Positions 40,738-49,546 are shown, counted from the stretch's first letter. The stretch: DNA of 64,000 bases from CAYQQQ01 sp964420125 (GCA_964420125.1 CAYQQQ010000008.1:62001-126000), one strand, 5' to 3'. A program made the numbers and translations. The notes: generated by a model from the letters alone, not told the origin.

Positions 40738-42393
40738 GTGAGCGGCCGGAGCCCGAGGGAGATCGTCGACCGGCACGAAGCATCCCTGTGCGCCGAGGAC
40801 CGCCGCCGCCGGGGGGCCCACTACACGCCTGAGGTGTTGGCACAGCGGATCGTCGATCTCGGATGGGACGCGCTCGGACGGGTGCCGGCCAGGGTCTGCG
40901 ACCCGAGCTGTGGTGCAGGCGCGGTGCTGCTGGCCGCCGCCGATCGACTGCGGGATGCAGGGGTGGACGCTCGTGACGTGGTGCAGCGACGTCTGGTGGG
41001 CTTCGAGATCGACCCATCCGCTGCGGCAGCGGCTCGGACCGCGCTGGCCGAGTGGGCCAGGTGCCACGGAGCGCATGACGTCCAGCCGGTGGTCGTGCAG
41101 CTCGACAGCCTCGCTGGAGCGGTGCCCGCCCTGCCAGGGCCGAGGGTGGATCTGGTGTGCGGCAACCCGCCGTTCCTCGGCCAGCTCCGCAACCGGACCA
41201 TCCTGGACCCCGCCAGTCGGCGACGGTTGTCCCAGCGGTGGCCGCAGGTCGGTGCCTACACCGACGCCGCCGGGCTGCACCTCCTGGCGGCGCTCGATCT
41301 GGTGGCACCCACCGGTGTGGTGGCGCTGCTGCAGCCGAGATCCGTGCTGGGCTCCCGGGACGCTGCTCCGGTGCGGGACGCCGTGTGCACGCGGGGCCGC
41401 CTGGTGTCGTTGTGGGTCGCTGCACAAGGGCAGTTCCGGGATGCCTCTGTGGGGGTGTGCCTACCGGTGATCCGAGTCGACGAGCAGCGCGTGGCGCGTC
41501 AGGGCCTTCCGCGGCCGTCGGTGGCGCTGGTATCGGGCGAGGCTCCCGCCGTGGTCGTCCCCGACCTTGCTGCCGGCTCGGAGTGGGCGGCGTTGCTGGC
41601 TCACCTCGAGGGGGCGCCGTCGGTCGCCCTGGGAGCTCCTACCATGGCCCTCGGTGAGCTCGTCTCGGCCACCGCCGGGTTCCGCGACCAGTTCTACGAG
41701 CTGACCGCCGTCGCCGTCGAAGGCCCCTCCGGGGGCCATCCGCTCGTGTCGGTGGGCATGATCGACCCCGGCGAGCTCCGCTGGGGCGAGCGGGAGCGTC
41801 GTGTGGGCGGTCGGCGGATGTCCGCCCCGGTGGTTCCCGCCGAGCACCTGGGCGAAGGTGCCACCGGCGTCGCCGCCTGGGCTCGACGGCGCCTGGTGCC
41901 CAAGGTCCTCGTTGCCACCCAGACCAGGGTCCTGGAAGCGGTGCTCGACCGTGAGGGTCGGCTGATCCCGCTGACGCCGGTCATCAGCGTGGAGCCGAGG
42001 CGGGCGGTCGAGGCCGGGGGCCGTCCGTGGTCGCTCGCTGCGGTGGCGGCGGCGCTCAGCGCGCCGTGCGCCTCTGCGATGCTCACCCATCGAGTGGCGG
42101 GCACCGGCCTCAGCGTCGACGTGCTGCGCCCTTCTGCGAAGGTGCTCGAGTCGCTGCCGGTCCCTTCAGGGGACCAGGCGCAGCGCGAGCTCGCCCGCGC
42201 GTGGGATGCCCTCGACGCGCAGCGATCCAGGGGCGGGCCCGACGAGGGCGCCTGGCGGGAGTTCGCCCTCCGCAGCGACCGTGCCTTCGGGGTGGACGAC
42301 GACGCGTTGGTGCAGTGGTGGTGGGAGCGGCACCCGGCCGCACGTGCAGCGCGCCGGCGACCGTCCCGATCGGGAACTGCGGTGCGCACTTGA
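40738..42393 (+). CDS. Solitary N6-adenine DNA methyltransferase
   Basis: The 551-residue TaqI/Eco57I-like methylase has GAHYTP (26-31), SAM motif I DPSCGAGA (about 55-62), FEIDP, and catalytic NPPF (143-146). The C-terminal about 300 residues would carry target recognition. No nuclease motif or partner endonuclease lies nearby, so it may be an orphan epigenetic methylase or part of host chromosome maintenance. It lies in host DNA, outside the transposon, 6 nt after the helicase stop. TTGACG at 42390, overlapping its stop codon, could be the -35 for the riboswitch transcript downstream. Confidence 0.87.
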   Translation: MSGRSPREIVDRHEASLCAEDRRRRGAHYTPEVLAQRIVDLGWDALGRVPARVCDPSCGAGAVLLAAADRLRDAGVDARDVVQRRLVGFEIDPSAAAAARTALAEWARCHGAHDVQPVVVQLDSLAGAVPALPGPRVDLVCGNPPFLGQLRNRTILDPASRRRLSQRWPQVGAYTDAAGLHLLAALDLVAPTGVVALLQPRSVLGSRDAAPVRDAVCTRGRLVSLWVAAQGQFRDASVGVCLPVIRVDEQRVARQGLPRPSVALVSGEAPAVVVPDLAAGSEWAALLAHLEGAPSVALGAPTMALGELVSATAGFRDQFYELTAVAVEGPSGGHPLVSVGMIDPGELRWGERERRVGGRRMSAPVVPAEHLGEGATGVAAWARRRLVPKVLVATQTRVLEAVLDREGRLIPLTPVISVEPRRAVEAGGRPWSLAAVAAALSAPCASAMLTHRVAGTGLSVDVLRPSAKVLESLPVPSGDQAQRELARAWDALDAQRSRGGPDEGAWREFALRSDRAFGVDDDALVQWWWERHPAARAARRRPSRSGTAVRT

Positions 42394-42424
42394 CGCCTCC
42401 CGGGCTCGTACGGTTGTCTGTTGA

Positions 42425-42545
42425 GAACATCCGGAGTGGCCCTTCACGGGGTCCGGCAACCTGGGACGGACACCCAAGGTGCCTACCTGCTCGGCAGGGA
42501 TGCGGCGGCTCCTCGGAGCGGCAACCAAGTGTCCGATGGGCCCTC
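42425..42545 (+). promoter_or_regulatory. SAM riboswitch (SAM-I/SAM-IV clan)
   Basis: The leader of metX contains the S-box-type core GAGTGG (42434-42439) and CGGCAACC (42454-42461), followed by AAGGTGCC (42476-42483). A closing stem can form between CATCCGGA (42429-42436) and GTCCGATG (42531-42538). A second CGGCAACC lies at 42519-42526, as in SAM-IV-like variants with an extra pseudoknot. The position before homoserine O-acetyltransferase fits feedback by S-adenosylmethionine. Subclass is uncertain. Confidence 0.72.
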
Positions 42546-42607
42546 GTGGGCCTTCCCCGGCGTCGGTCCCGCGCGGTGCAGCTCCACGACGCAGAGCGCC
42601 CCGTGCC

Positions 42608-43810
42608 GTGACCCCAGAACCACCCCTCTTCTCCGAACCGCTGCCGGCCACCGGCGCCTGGCGCGACGGGGACCCCGAGGGCCATCGTCGGTTCCACCTG
42701 GTGCACGGCGGCCGGCGCTTCCAGTTGGAGGGCGGGGGTCACCTCGACGGGGTGACCGCGGCCTTCGAGACCTTCGGGGAGCTCGACGACGCGGCGTCGA
42801 ACGCGGTCCTCGTGTGCCACGCGCTCACCGGCGACAGCCACGTCGCCGGTCAGAGCGGACCGGGTCATCCCACGCCAGGGTGGTGGGACGCGCTGGTCGG
42901 ACCCGGCCGGGCGCTCGACACCGACCGCTGGTTCGTCGTCTGCGTCAACGTGCTGGGCGGGTGCCAGGGCAGCTCCGGTCCGGCGTCGGTCGACTCGGTC
43001 ACCGGCCTCCCCTACGGCGGCGCGTTCCCGGTGGTGTCGATCCGCGACATGGTGCGGGCGCAGGCGTCGGTCGCCGACGAGCTGGGTGTGCGGCGGTGGG
43101 CTGCGGTGGTCGGGGGCTCGATGGGCGGGATGCAGGCGCTGGAGTGGACCGTGATGTACCCGGACCGGGTGCGGGCCGCGGTGTTGGCCTCCACCACCGC
43201 CGAGGCCTCGGCGCTGCAGATCGCCTGGAGCCACATCGGCCGCATGGCCGTGCAGGCCGACCCGCGCTTCCGCGGTGGGGACTACTACGGCGCCGCCGAG
43301 GGCGACGGTCCCCACCGTGGTCTGGCGGTGGCCCGGATGCTGGCGCAGGTGACCTACCGCAGCGACGAGGTCTTCACCGAGCGGTTCCATCGCACGGTCA
43401 TCAACCAGCTCGAGTTCAGCCTGGAGCGCACCTTCGACGTGGAGGGGTACCTCGACCACCACGGCCTGAAGCTGGCTCGGCGCTTCGACGCCAACAGCTA
43501 CCTGCGCCTCAACCGTGCCATGGACCTGCACGACATCGGGCGCGGGAGGGGAGGCGTCGCACGAGCGCTGGGCCGCGTGGAGTGCCCGACGGTGGTGGCG
43601 GCGGTGCGCTCCGACGGGCTCTACCTGCCCCAGCAGCAACGCGACCTCCACGACGGCCTCCTGGACGTCGACGTCGACAGCACATGGGTCGACATCGACT
43701 CCCCGCACGGCCACGACGGGTTCCTGATCGAGACCGCCCAGCTCGCGCCGCACATCCGCACCCTGCTCGAGCGCTCCGCCGAGGAGCATGACCACGGAGC
43801 ACCACGATGA
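42608..43810 (+). CDS. metX: Homoserine O-acetyltransferase
   Basis: Activates homoserine with an acyl group for methionine synthesis. The 400-residue alpha/beta hydrolase has oxyanion motif NVLGGCQGSSGP, nucleophile Ser in GGSMGGMQ, and the Asp/His pair near the C-terminus (DSPHGHDGFL). The frame is open upstream through the riboswitch, so I start at GTG 42608, where similarity to MetX begins. Acetyl versus succinyl specificity is not decided from sequence. The stop overlaps the next gene (ATGA), giving a two-step transsulfuration or direct sulfhydrylation operon under SAM control. Confidence 0.93.
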   Translation: MTPEPPLFSEPLPATGAWRDGDPEGHRRFHLVHGGRRFQLEGGGHLDGVTAAFETFGELDDAASNAVLVCHALTGDSHVAGQSGPGHPTPGWWDALVGPGRALDTDRWFVVCVNVLGGCQGSSGPASVDSVTGLPYGGAFPVVSIRDMVRAQASVADELGVRRWAAVVGGSMGGMQALEWTVMYPDRVRAAVLASTTAEASALQIAWSHIGRMAVQADPRFRGGDYYGAAEGDGPHRGLAVARMLAQVTYRSDEVFTERFHRTVINQLEFSLERTFDVEGYLDHHGLKLARRFDANSYLRLNRAMDLHDIGRGRGGVARALGRVECPTVVAAVRSDGLYLPQQQRDLHDGLLDVDVDSTWVDIDSPHGHDGFLIETAQLAPHIRTLLERSAEEHDHGAPR

Positions 43811-45030
43811 GCTCACCGCCCGCACCCGACCCGAAGGCGCATCACGCCGACCTGGCGGCGGACACCCGTCTGATCCGCAGCGGACGTCGCCACAACGAGA
43901 CTGCGCTGGCGCCGATCGTGTGGGCATCGTCCACCTTCGTCGTGCCGTCCATCGACGACGGGCGCCGGATGGCCACCACGACCGATGCGTCGCGGTTCTA
44001 CAGCCGCTACAGCAACCCCACCGTGGCCGACTTCGAAGAGGCCGTGGCGGAGCTCGAAGGTGCCGAGGCGGCACGGGCGTTCTCCTCGGGCATGGGGGCG
44101 GTGGCGGCGGTCGTGCTCGGCCTGTGCTCCACCGGGGACCACATCGTGACCCAGCACCAGCTCTACGCCGGAACCCAGATGCTGTTCCAGGCGGTCTGTC
44201 CACGCTTCGGCATCGAGGTGAGCTTCGTCGACGGGACCGATCCGCAGGCCTGGCGCGACGCGGTGCGGCCGGGCAAGACCGTGCTGCTCTTCGCCGAGAC
44301 GCCCGCCAACCCCCGCCTCGACCTCGTCGACCTCGCCGAGCTGGGTGCCGTCCCCGGGCCGATGAAGGTGGTCGACTCCACCTTCGCCACCCCGATCGCC
44401 CAGCGGCCGCTCGAGCACGGCTGCGACCTGGTGCTGCACTCGGCGACCAAGTGCATCGGAGGCCACAACGACGTGTCCCTCGGCGTGGTGGCCGCCAGCC
44501 GGGAGCTGATCGACTGGGTGTGGGGCTTCGCGGTGCTGCAGGGCGCCAACGCGAGTCCGTTCGACGCCGCGGGAGGCCTGCGGGGCCTGCGGACCCTCGG
44601 CGTGCGCCTCCGCCACCAGAGCGCGGCCGCTCGGATGGTGGCCGAGGCGCTCGAGGCGGACGATCGGATCGCGGAGGTCCGGTTCCCGGGCCTGCGCTCG
44701 CATCCCCAGCACGACCTGGCAGAGCGCCAGATGGAGCTGCCCGGAGGGTTGCTCACCTTCGAGGTGGCCGGCGGCTTCAAGGTCGGCCGCCATCTCGTCG
44801 AATCCACCAGCGTCTGCCAGCTGGCCACGTCGCTCGGCGGCCCCGAGACGTTGGTCACCCACCCGGCCTCCACCACCCACGTCAACCTGCTGCCCGAGGA
44901 GTGCCGCGCTGCGGGCATCGGCCCCGGCACGATCCGGATGTCGGTGGGCCTGGAGGATCCCGACGACGTCGTGGCCGATCTGAGGCGAGCGCTCGATCGT
45001 GCCGAGGTGCTGGCGGCGGGCGGGACCTGA
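43807..45030 (+). CDS. Cys/Met-metabolism PLP enzyme (O-acetylhomoserine sulfhydrylase or cystathionine gamma-synthase)
   Basis: The 407-residue fold-type I enzyme belongs to the Cys/Met gamma-family. Catalytic Lys215 is in LHSATKCIGGH, the PLP-stacking Tyr region is FYSRYSNPT, and AETPANPRL and STTHVNLL (substrate carboxylate loop) match the family. Being coupled to metX, it most likely converts O-acetylhomoserine to homocysteine or cystathionine. The two activities cannot be separated by eye. Confidence 0.9.
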   Translation: MSSPPAPDPKAHHADLAADTRLIRSGRRHNETALAPIVWASSTFVVPSIDDGRRMATTTDASRFYSRYSNPTVADFEEAVAELEGAEAARAFSSGMGAVAAVVLGLCSTGDHIVTQHQLYAGTQMLFQAVCPRFGIEVSFVDGTDPQAWRDAVRPGKTVLLFAETPANPRLDLVDLAELGAVPGPMKVVDSTFATPIAQRPLEHGCDLVLHSATKCIGGHNDVSLGVVAASRELIDWVWGFAVLQGANASPFDAAGGLRGLRTLGVRLRHQSAAARMVAEALEADDRIAEVRFPGLRSHPQHDLAERQMELPGGLLTFEVAGGFKVGRHLVESTSVCQLATSLGGPETLVTHPASTTHVNLLPEECRAAGIGPGTIRMSVGLEDPDDVVADLRRALDRAEVLAAGGT

Positions 45031-45054
45031 GGGCCACCGGGAGCCGAGCGCGTC

Positions 45055-45849
45055 GTGCCGGAGGTGCTGGAGGTCGAGGCCTACCGGAGGGTGGCGGAGC
45101 GGGCCTCGGGCCGTCGGGTCGACGCGGTCGAGGCATCGGATCGCTGGTACCTCAAGGGAGGCCTGGGTCCCGGAGTGCTCCGCGAGGCCCTGGTGGGCGC
45201 AGTCCTCACCGGCGCACGTCGGCGGGGGAAGCTGCTGCTCATCGACACGGATCGGGGCGTGGTGCTCGGGCTGCGCTTCGGGATGACCGGTCGGCTGCTG
45301 CTGTTCGACGGGGGTGGACCGCCATGCGACGAGGTCGGACCGCTGCTGCACGCACCGGCGGGGGACCGTCCACGATGGCATCGCTTCGGGCTCCGCCTCA
45401 CCGATGGCTCCCATCTGGTGGTGACCGACCCCCGACGACTCGGTGGCGTGTCGCTCGACCCGCCGCTCGACCGCATCGGTCCCGAGGCCACCGAGGTGAC
45501 GCCACAGCAGCTGAGCGGTCTGCTGCGGGGGGACCGCGCCCTCAAGGCGATCCTGATGGACCAGCGCTGCGTCGCCGGGCTGGGCAACCTGTTGACCGAC
45601 GAGGTCCTCTGGCGCGCGGGGTTGGATCCTCGACGTCCGGCGGGCGCGCTCGACCGGGCGGAGGCGGAGCGGTTGGCGGGCGTCCTGCGAGCCACGTTGG
45701 CGGAGCTCGCAGCCCGCGGTGGCTCCCACACCGGTGATCTGCAGCCAGCGCGCCGGCGTGGGGGACGATGTCCCCGCTGCGGCTCGCCGCTGGAGCGAGC
45801 GCACCTCGGTGGTCGGACCACCTACTGGTGTCCGTCCGAGCAGACCTGA
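45055..45849 (+). CDS. Fpg/Nei-family DNA glycosylase with altered zinc finger
   Basis: Base-excision repair glycosylase of 264 residues removing oxidised bases. The N-terminus MPEVLEVE retains the Pro2-Glu3 catalytic pair, the Lys of RRGKLLL is present, and the helix-two-turn-helix GLGNLLTDEVLWRAGLDP is intact. The C-terminal zinc finger has CPRC but the second half is YWCPSEQ, where families normally have CPxCQ, so the fourth ligand is Glu. Zinc binding may be weakened or the finger may be a variant. GTG 45055 is the start. Confidence 0.88.
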   Translation: MPEVLEVEAYRRVAERASGRRVDAVEASDRWYLKGGLGPGVLREALVGAVLTGARRRGKLLLIDTDRGVVLGLRFGMTGRLLLFDGGGPPCDEVGPLLHAPAGDRPRWHRFGLRLTDGSHLVVTDPRRLGGVSLDPPLDRIGPEATEVTPQQLSGLLRGDRALKAILMDQRCVAGLGNLLTDEVLWRAGLDPRRPAGALDRAEAERLAGVLRATLAELAARGGSHTGDLQPARRRGGRCPRCGSPLERAHLGGRTTYWCPSEQT

Positions 45850-45930
45850 GAAGGTGGCTCACGGTCTGCGGCACCGTGCGGGCGGTGCCGGGTTACGGCG
45901 GTCGGGGTCGGGGCCGGGTACCCTGATCCG

Positions 45931-46884
45931 GTGCGGAAGGTGAGGGACCCGCTCCCCGATGACGACCGACGAGGCCGCCGAGCCGCGTGGTGGGTGGCCG
46001 GGTTGGCTGTCACCGCGGGGGTGCTGCTGGCTGATCCGGCTGCGGGTGCGGCGCCGCTCCAGGAGGGCGACTCGCCCGTGACGACGCTCCCCACCACCGC
46101 GGTCGTCGACTCGGCCGAGACGGCGCCGTCGGGAGCGGAGGCGCCGGAGACCACCACGGACGTCGACGTCGAGGCACCGGTGGTCGATTCCGGCGGGGAG
46201 CTCACCGATTCGGAGCGGGCGACCCGGCTGCTGCGGTGGGTGACCATCGCCCTGGTCGGCCTGGCCGCCGCCATCGCGGTGGTGAGCGTCGTGTTCTGGC
46301 GACGCACCAACCCAGGAAGGTTGATGGCGAAGGAGGCCTCGGAGGTCGGTACACCCCCTCGAGCTGCTCCGCAGCCCTCCGGTCGCTCCGAGCGACCTGG
46401 TTGGAGCACCGAGCCGGCCCGCGCGGCGACGTTGGCGACCGCGGGCGCCTCCGCCGGGCGGGTGGTGAGGGCCCGGCCTCCTCTCGCGGCGCCCGCTGCG
46501 GTCGCGGCGGCCCAGTCGGCGCCGAGCCGTGCCGTCGGTGACCCGCGGACGTCCCTTCCCGCGAACGGGGGAGCGTCGCCCTCGACACCACCACCCCGCC
46601 CCACGGCGGTCCCTCGGACCGCCCCGCCGCCCTTGCCGTCGCGGAACGAGCCCGCAGGGGCTCCGGCTCCCGCGGGTCGCCCGGTGGTCTCGGTGACGCT
46701 CACCCCGTCAGGTGCCTCCGTGGCCGCCCCCGGGACGGGTCGTCCCCCCGACTCGCCTCATCCCCACGGGCTCTGGGCTTCCAGCGGATGGGACGATCCT
46801 GCGGACGTGCAGCCCGAGCGTCCGCCGGCGACGCCGTCGGAACGACCTGCGGCACCGGCGGCGAACCCGTTCGAGCGTCGATGA
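45931..46884 (+). CDS. Secreted/membrane protein with Pro-rich tail, unknown
   Basis: The 317-residue protein of unknown family has an N-terminal signal or first membrane segment (about 17-37, WWVAGLAVTAGVLLADPAAGA), a Thr/Glu-rich extracytoplasmic stretch, and a second membrane segment (about 105-128, VTIALVGLAAAIAVVSVVF). A basic RRTNPGR follows, then a 185-residue Pro/Ala/Arg-rich low-complexity region likely in the cytoplasm. TACCCT (45919-45924) 6 nt before the GTG marks a probable leaderless start. Confidence 0.7.
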   Translation: MRKVRDPLPDDDRRGRRAAWWVAGLAVTAGVLLADPAAGAAPLQEGDSPVTTLPTTAVVDSAETAPSGAEAPETTTDVDVEAPVVDSGGELTDSERATRLLRWVTIALVGLAAAIAVVSVVFWRRTNPGRLMAKEASEVGTPPRAAPQPSGRSERPGWSTEPARAATLATAGASAGRVVRARPPLAAPAAVAAAQSAPSRAVGDPRTSLPANGGASPSTPPPRPTAVPRTAPPPLPSRNEPAGAPAPAGRPVVSVTLTPSGASVAAPGTGRPPDSPHPHGLWASSGWDDPADVQPERPPATPSERPAAPAANPFERR

Positions 46885-46959
46885 CCGCGTCCCGTCGGCG
46901 GTGTCGTGAGCAGCTCAGCCGCTCACGACAGGGCCTCCGCGGCTCCTAGGCTGTCCTCC

Positions 46960-47184
46960 ATGAGCGAGACCTTCGACCCTCAGGAGATGGTGGATCGCTT
47001 CCGCGAGCGGGCAGCCGCGGTGCGGAGGCGACAGATCCCGCCGGTCGAAGGCGATGCGCGCAAGGAGTTCATGCGCCAGGCAGGGCTCGACTACCAGGAC
47101 TTCGCCATGATCGGCGACGCGGATGCCCGCCTCGACGACGGCGTGCTCGTGCTGCGCATCGACCTGCGCTCCGACGTTGGCTGA
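46960..47184 (+). CDS. Small acidic protein, unknown
   Basis: The 74-residue cytoplasmic protein begins MSETFDPQEMVDRFRERA. TAGGCT at 46947-46952 lies 7 nt before the ATG, so expression is probably leaderless. The central AGLDYQDFAMIGDA and the final strand VLVLRIDLRSD suggest a compact folded unit. No family is recognised. The frame extends upstream to GTG 46906, but the promoter placement argues for 46960. Confidence 0.7.
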   Translation: MSETFDPQEMVDRFRERAAAVRRRQIPPVEGDARKEFMRQAGLDYQDFAMIGDADARLDDGVLVLRIDLRSDVG

Positions 47185-47289
47185 GGTCGACGGGGGCCTG
47201 TCACGGATCCAGTGACCGGAGATGGGGCGAGGCGATCTTCGTGCCCGTAGGCTGGTGGAGACGCCGAGAAGGGATGGTGCGGGTTCATC

Positions 47290-48312
47290 GTGGCGACCAC
47301 CAGCGAGCTTCGAGACGACAGCGCGTGGTCGTGGCCATGCCCGTACTGCGGCCAGGCGAACGCGCTGGATGCCGTGAGCTGCGCGCACTGCGGTGTGCAG
47401 CTGCGCGATCCCGACGAGGAGGAGCTCTTCACCACGGTGGCGACCGACAACGCCCAGGTGGTGCCCCGCGAAGGCCCGCGAGTCCGGGAGTCGCTGTGGA
47501 GCACGGAGGCCGTGGAGCTCGACGACGGGGTGCTCGATGCAGAACCCGTCGAACCCGAGAACCCCACCGTCCACGTCGGCCCCCCCAGCGGCACCTGGAC
47601 CGAGGGCCCCCCGGCCGGCGGCGGGCCCTCGCTGTTCAGCGCGACGTCCACACGGCCGACCTCGACGAACGAGCCGCCCCTCGCCGACGGTTCGCTGTTC
47701 GGTGCGGAGGTGCGCCGTCCACCCGACGGCGAGACCGGGGCGCGGCCCGCGTTCGGCGTGCCGGACCATGCAGCGGCGCCCCAGCCGCAGGCGCCGGGCG
47801 TCGTGCAGGGCCACTCAGGTACTCCGTCGTGGACCCCGCCGTCGGGCCCTCCCCCCTCACCGGCGAGCGCTCCCGCAGCGACGTCTGCCGACCCCTTCGG
47901 CCAGGCTGCTCCGCCCCGCGCCACCCCTGACCCCCATGGCCTCTCCGTGGCGGTCGAGTCCCTGCCGTTGGCTGATCGCGAGCGCTGTGCCGTCCCGATC
48001 GGCGTGTGCGGCGCCCTGCTCGTCGACCAGGAGGTCGTTCTCGGCGCGGTGACCGGTCACCTGCTCGGACATCCCGCAGTGGTGGTGCTGACGAACGCGC
48101 GCGTGCTGGTGGCGAACGCTCGCCGGTGGACACCATTGGTCGACGTGTTCCAGCCCGGCCAGGAGCTCGTCGTGCACACACGACACGACCGGGATGTCGC
48201 AGTGCTCACCTTCGTGCAGGGTGCCTCGCTCACCAGCATCGACGGCATCACCGATGTCGCGGCCGCACTCGACCTGGCAGAGCGCATCCGGGCTTCGGGG
48301 GCAGGCCGCTGA
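47290..48312 (+). CDS. Zinc-ribbon protein with proline-rich linker and C-terminal beta domain
   Basis: The 340-residue protein has an N-terminal double-CxxC zinc ribbon (residues about 17-35: CPYCGQ ... CAHCGV). An acidic then Pro/Gly/Ala-rich linker covers about 40-210. The globular C-terminal domain (about 215-335) holds repeated beta-strands (VVLTNARVLVANARRW, VLTFVQG) resembling a PH-like or YokE-type domain and a final helix. Function is unknown; such proteins often sense or scaffold. TAGGCT at 47250-47255 may be the promoter. Confidence 0.75.
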   Translation: MATTSELRDDSAWSWPCPYCGQANALDAVSCAHCGVQLRDPDEEELFTTVATDNAQVVPREGPRVRESLWSTEAVELDDGVLDAEPVEPENPTVHVGPPSGTWTEGPPAGGGPSLFSATSTRPTSTNEPPLADGSLFGAEVRRPPDGETGARPAFGVPDHAAAPQPQAPGVVQGHSGTPSWTPPSGPPPSPASAPAATSADPFGQAAPPRATPDPHGLSVAVESLPLADRERCAVPIGVCGALLVDQEVVLGAVTGHLLGHPAVVVLTNARVLVANARRWTPLVDVFQPGQELVVHTRHDRDVAVLTFVQGASLTSIDGITDVAAALDLAERIRASGAGR

Positions 48313-48390
48313 GCGTCCCTGGGAGGGTGTGCACGGGCGCGGAGCAGGTTGCGGGGCCGTTCAGGGCTCCTGGTAAGCTCGGCAGTCCTT

Positions 48391-48466
48391 GCGGACGTAG
48401 CTCAGTTGGTAGAGCGCAACCTTGCCAAGGTTGAGGTCGCCGGTTCGAGGCCGGTCGTCCGCTCCA
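48391..48466 (+). tRNA. tRNA-Gly (GCC)
   Basis: Acceptor GCGGACG pairs with CGTCCGC (48456-48462); the D-arm, anticodon loop TTGCCAA and T-loop TTCGAGG are all regular. Discriminator T and an encoded CCA end the gene. TAAGCT at 48374-48379 is a likely -10. Confidence 0.96.
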
Positions 48467-48467
48467 T

Positions 48468-48498
48468 CCGGCCCCCGGGAACTCCACTCGGGGGCCGG
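48468..48498 (+). terminator. Hairpin after tRNA-Gly
   Basis: CCGGCCCCCG (48468-48477) pairs with CGGGGGCCGG (48489-48498) across an 11-nt loop, 1 nt after the tRNA CCA. No U-tract. Confidence 0.7.
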
Positions 48499-48560
48499 TG
48501 CGCGCCGTGGAGGTGCCGACGTTCGTCGGCTCGTCCCCTCACCGCTAACCTGAGTCGATC

Positions 48561-48631
48561 GGCGACGTGGCCGAGTGGTTAGGCAGCGGCCTGCAAAGCC
48601 GTGCACAGGGGTTCGATTCCCCTCGTCGCCT
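48561..48631 (+). tRNA. tRNA-Cys (GCA)
   Basis: Acceptor GGCGACG pairs with CGTCGCC (48624-48630). Anticodon GCA sits in the loop CTGCAAA, the T-loop is TTCGATT, and the discriminator is T as required for Cys. CCA is not encoded. Confidence 0.95.
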
Positions 48632-48638
48632 CGTCGGG

Positions 48639-48680
48639 GGTCTGTCGCGGCCAGGGCTCCCGCCCGGTCCGCGACAGACC
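48639..48680 (+). terminator. Hairpin after tRNA-Cys
   Basis: GGTCTGTCGCGG (48639-48650) and CCGCGACAGACC (48669-48680) form a perfect 12-bp stem with an 18-nt loop. No U-tract. Confidence 0.7.
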
Positions 48681-48774
48681 CGTCCCCGCCTTCGGGCCGG
48701 TCGATCGACGCACCTGCTGAGCGGGCTCTGGGCGGCGGCGAGGGGGCCGAGGGCGGATGCGGCATGCTGGGGAG

Positions 48775-49410
48775 GTGCAGCACGGTCACCGCCCCCCGCC
48801 GACCGCTGCCGCGGGCGCTCCCCAGATGGGGGCGCCGGTCGCAGCTCCTTGGTCCACGCCTGACGTGCCGGCACCACACGCGATGCCCGCACCCGACCGT
48901 CACGTGGCCACCGCTCCCCTCGGTGGCACGGCACCGCTGCCACGGGCTCCAGAGGTCGAATCGCACCGGCGCCCGCTGATCGTCGCTGCGGTCCTCCTCG
49001 TCACCTCGGTGCTGTGCGCGCTGTCGAGCCTGATGTCCTGGCACGACTACGGGCGCGGGCTGGATCCGGCCGAGAGCGGTTGGGACATGGCCGACGGATC
49101 GACGGGTCGCGGCTGGGTCGCCGTGCTCATCGCCATCCTGCTGGCCGGCAGCGGGGTGCTGCTCGTGAGCGGCCGCATCCGTGCGGGCCGGAACTGGGCG
49201 AGGGTGGGTGCCGCCGCACTGATCGCCCTGCCGGCGCTGGAGTGGGCCTTCGGTGCACGTGCCTCCCGCACCGGACCGGGACTCGGCCTGTGGGTGATGC
49301 TGGTTGCGGGCGTGCTGCTGCTCGTGCTGCTGGGTGCGTTGCTCCCCGCCGCCCCGCAGACGGACGGCGTCGACGCTCGATCGCGCGCGGGGACGCGCCC
49401 GGAGGACTAG
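48775..49410 (+). CDS. Four-helix membrane protein, unknown
   Basis: The first about 65 residues are Pro/Ala/His-rich and hydrophilic. Membrane segments follow near residues 68-88 (LIVAAVLLVTSVLCALSSL), 115-133, 147-160 and 170-190 (LWVMLVAGVLLLVLLGALL). No family is recognised. I start at GTG 48775 because CATGCT (48763-48768) is placed 6 nt before it, the same spacing as the other leaderless genes here; ATG 48757 would include that box. Confidence 0.7.
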   Translation: MQHGHRPPPTAAAGAPQMGAPVAAPWSTPDVPAPHAMPAPDRHVATAPLGGTAPLPRAPEVESHRRPLIVAAVLLVTSVLCALSSLMSWHDYGRGLDPAESGWDMADGSTGRGWVAVLIAILLAGSGVLLVSGRIRAGRNWARVGAAALIALPALEWAFGARASRTGPGLGLWVMLVAGVLLLVLLGALLPAAPQTDGVDARSRAGTRPED

Positions 49411-49472
49411 CCCGACGGCTCCCTCGGGGGAGTGCGGGAGCACGGAGGGGTGCTGCTATCCTCGCAGCGCTC

Positions 49473-49546
49473 GGGCGTATAGCTCAGTTGGCTAGAGCGC
49501 TTCCCCGACACGGAAGAGGTCTGCAGTTCGAGTCTGCATACGCCCA
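49473..49546 (+). tRNA. tRNA-Val (GAC) with C at position 33
   Basis: Acceptor GGGCGTA pairs with TACGCCC (49539-49545), discriminator A. The anticodon stem CTTCC/GGAAG encloses CCGACAC, anticodon GAC at 49507-49509. Position 33 is C (49506) where a T is almost universal. CCA is not fully encoded. Confidence 0.93.
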
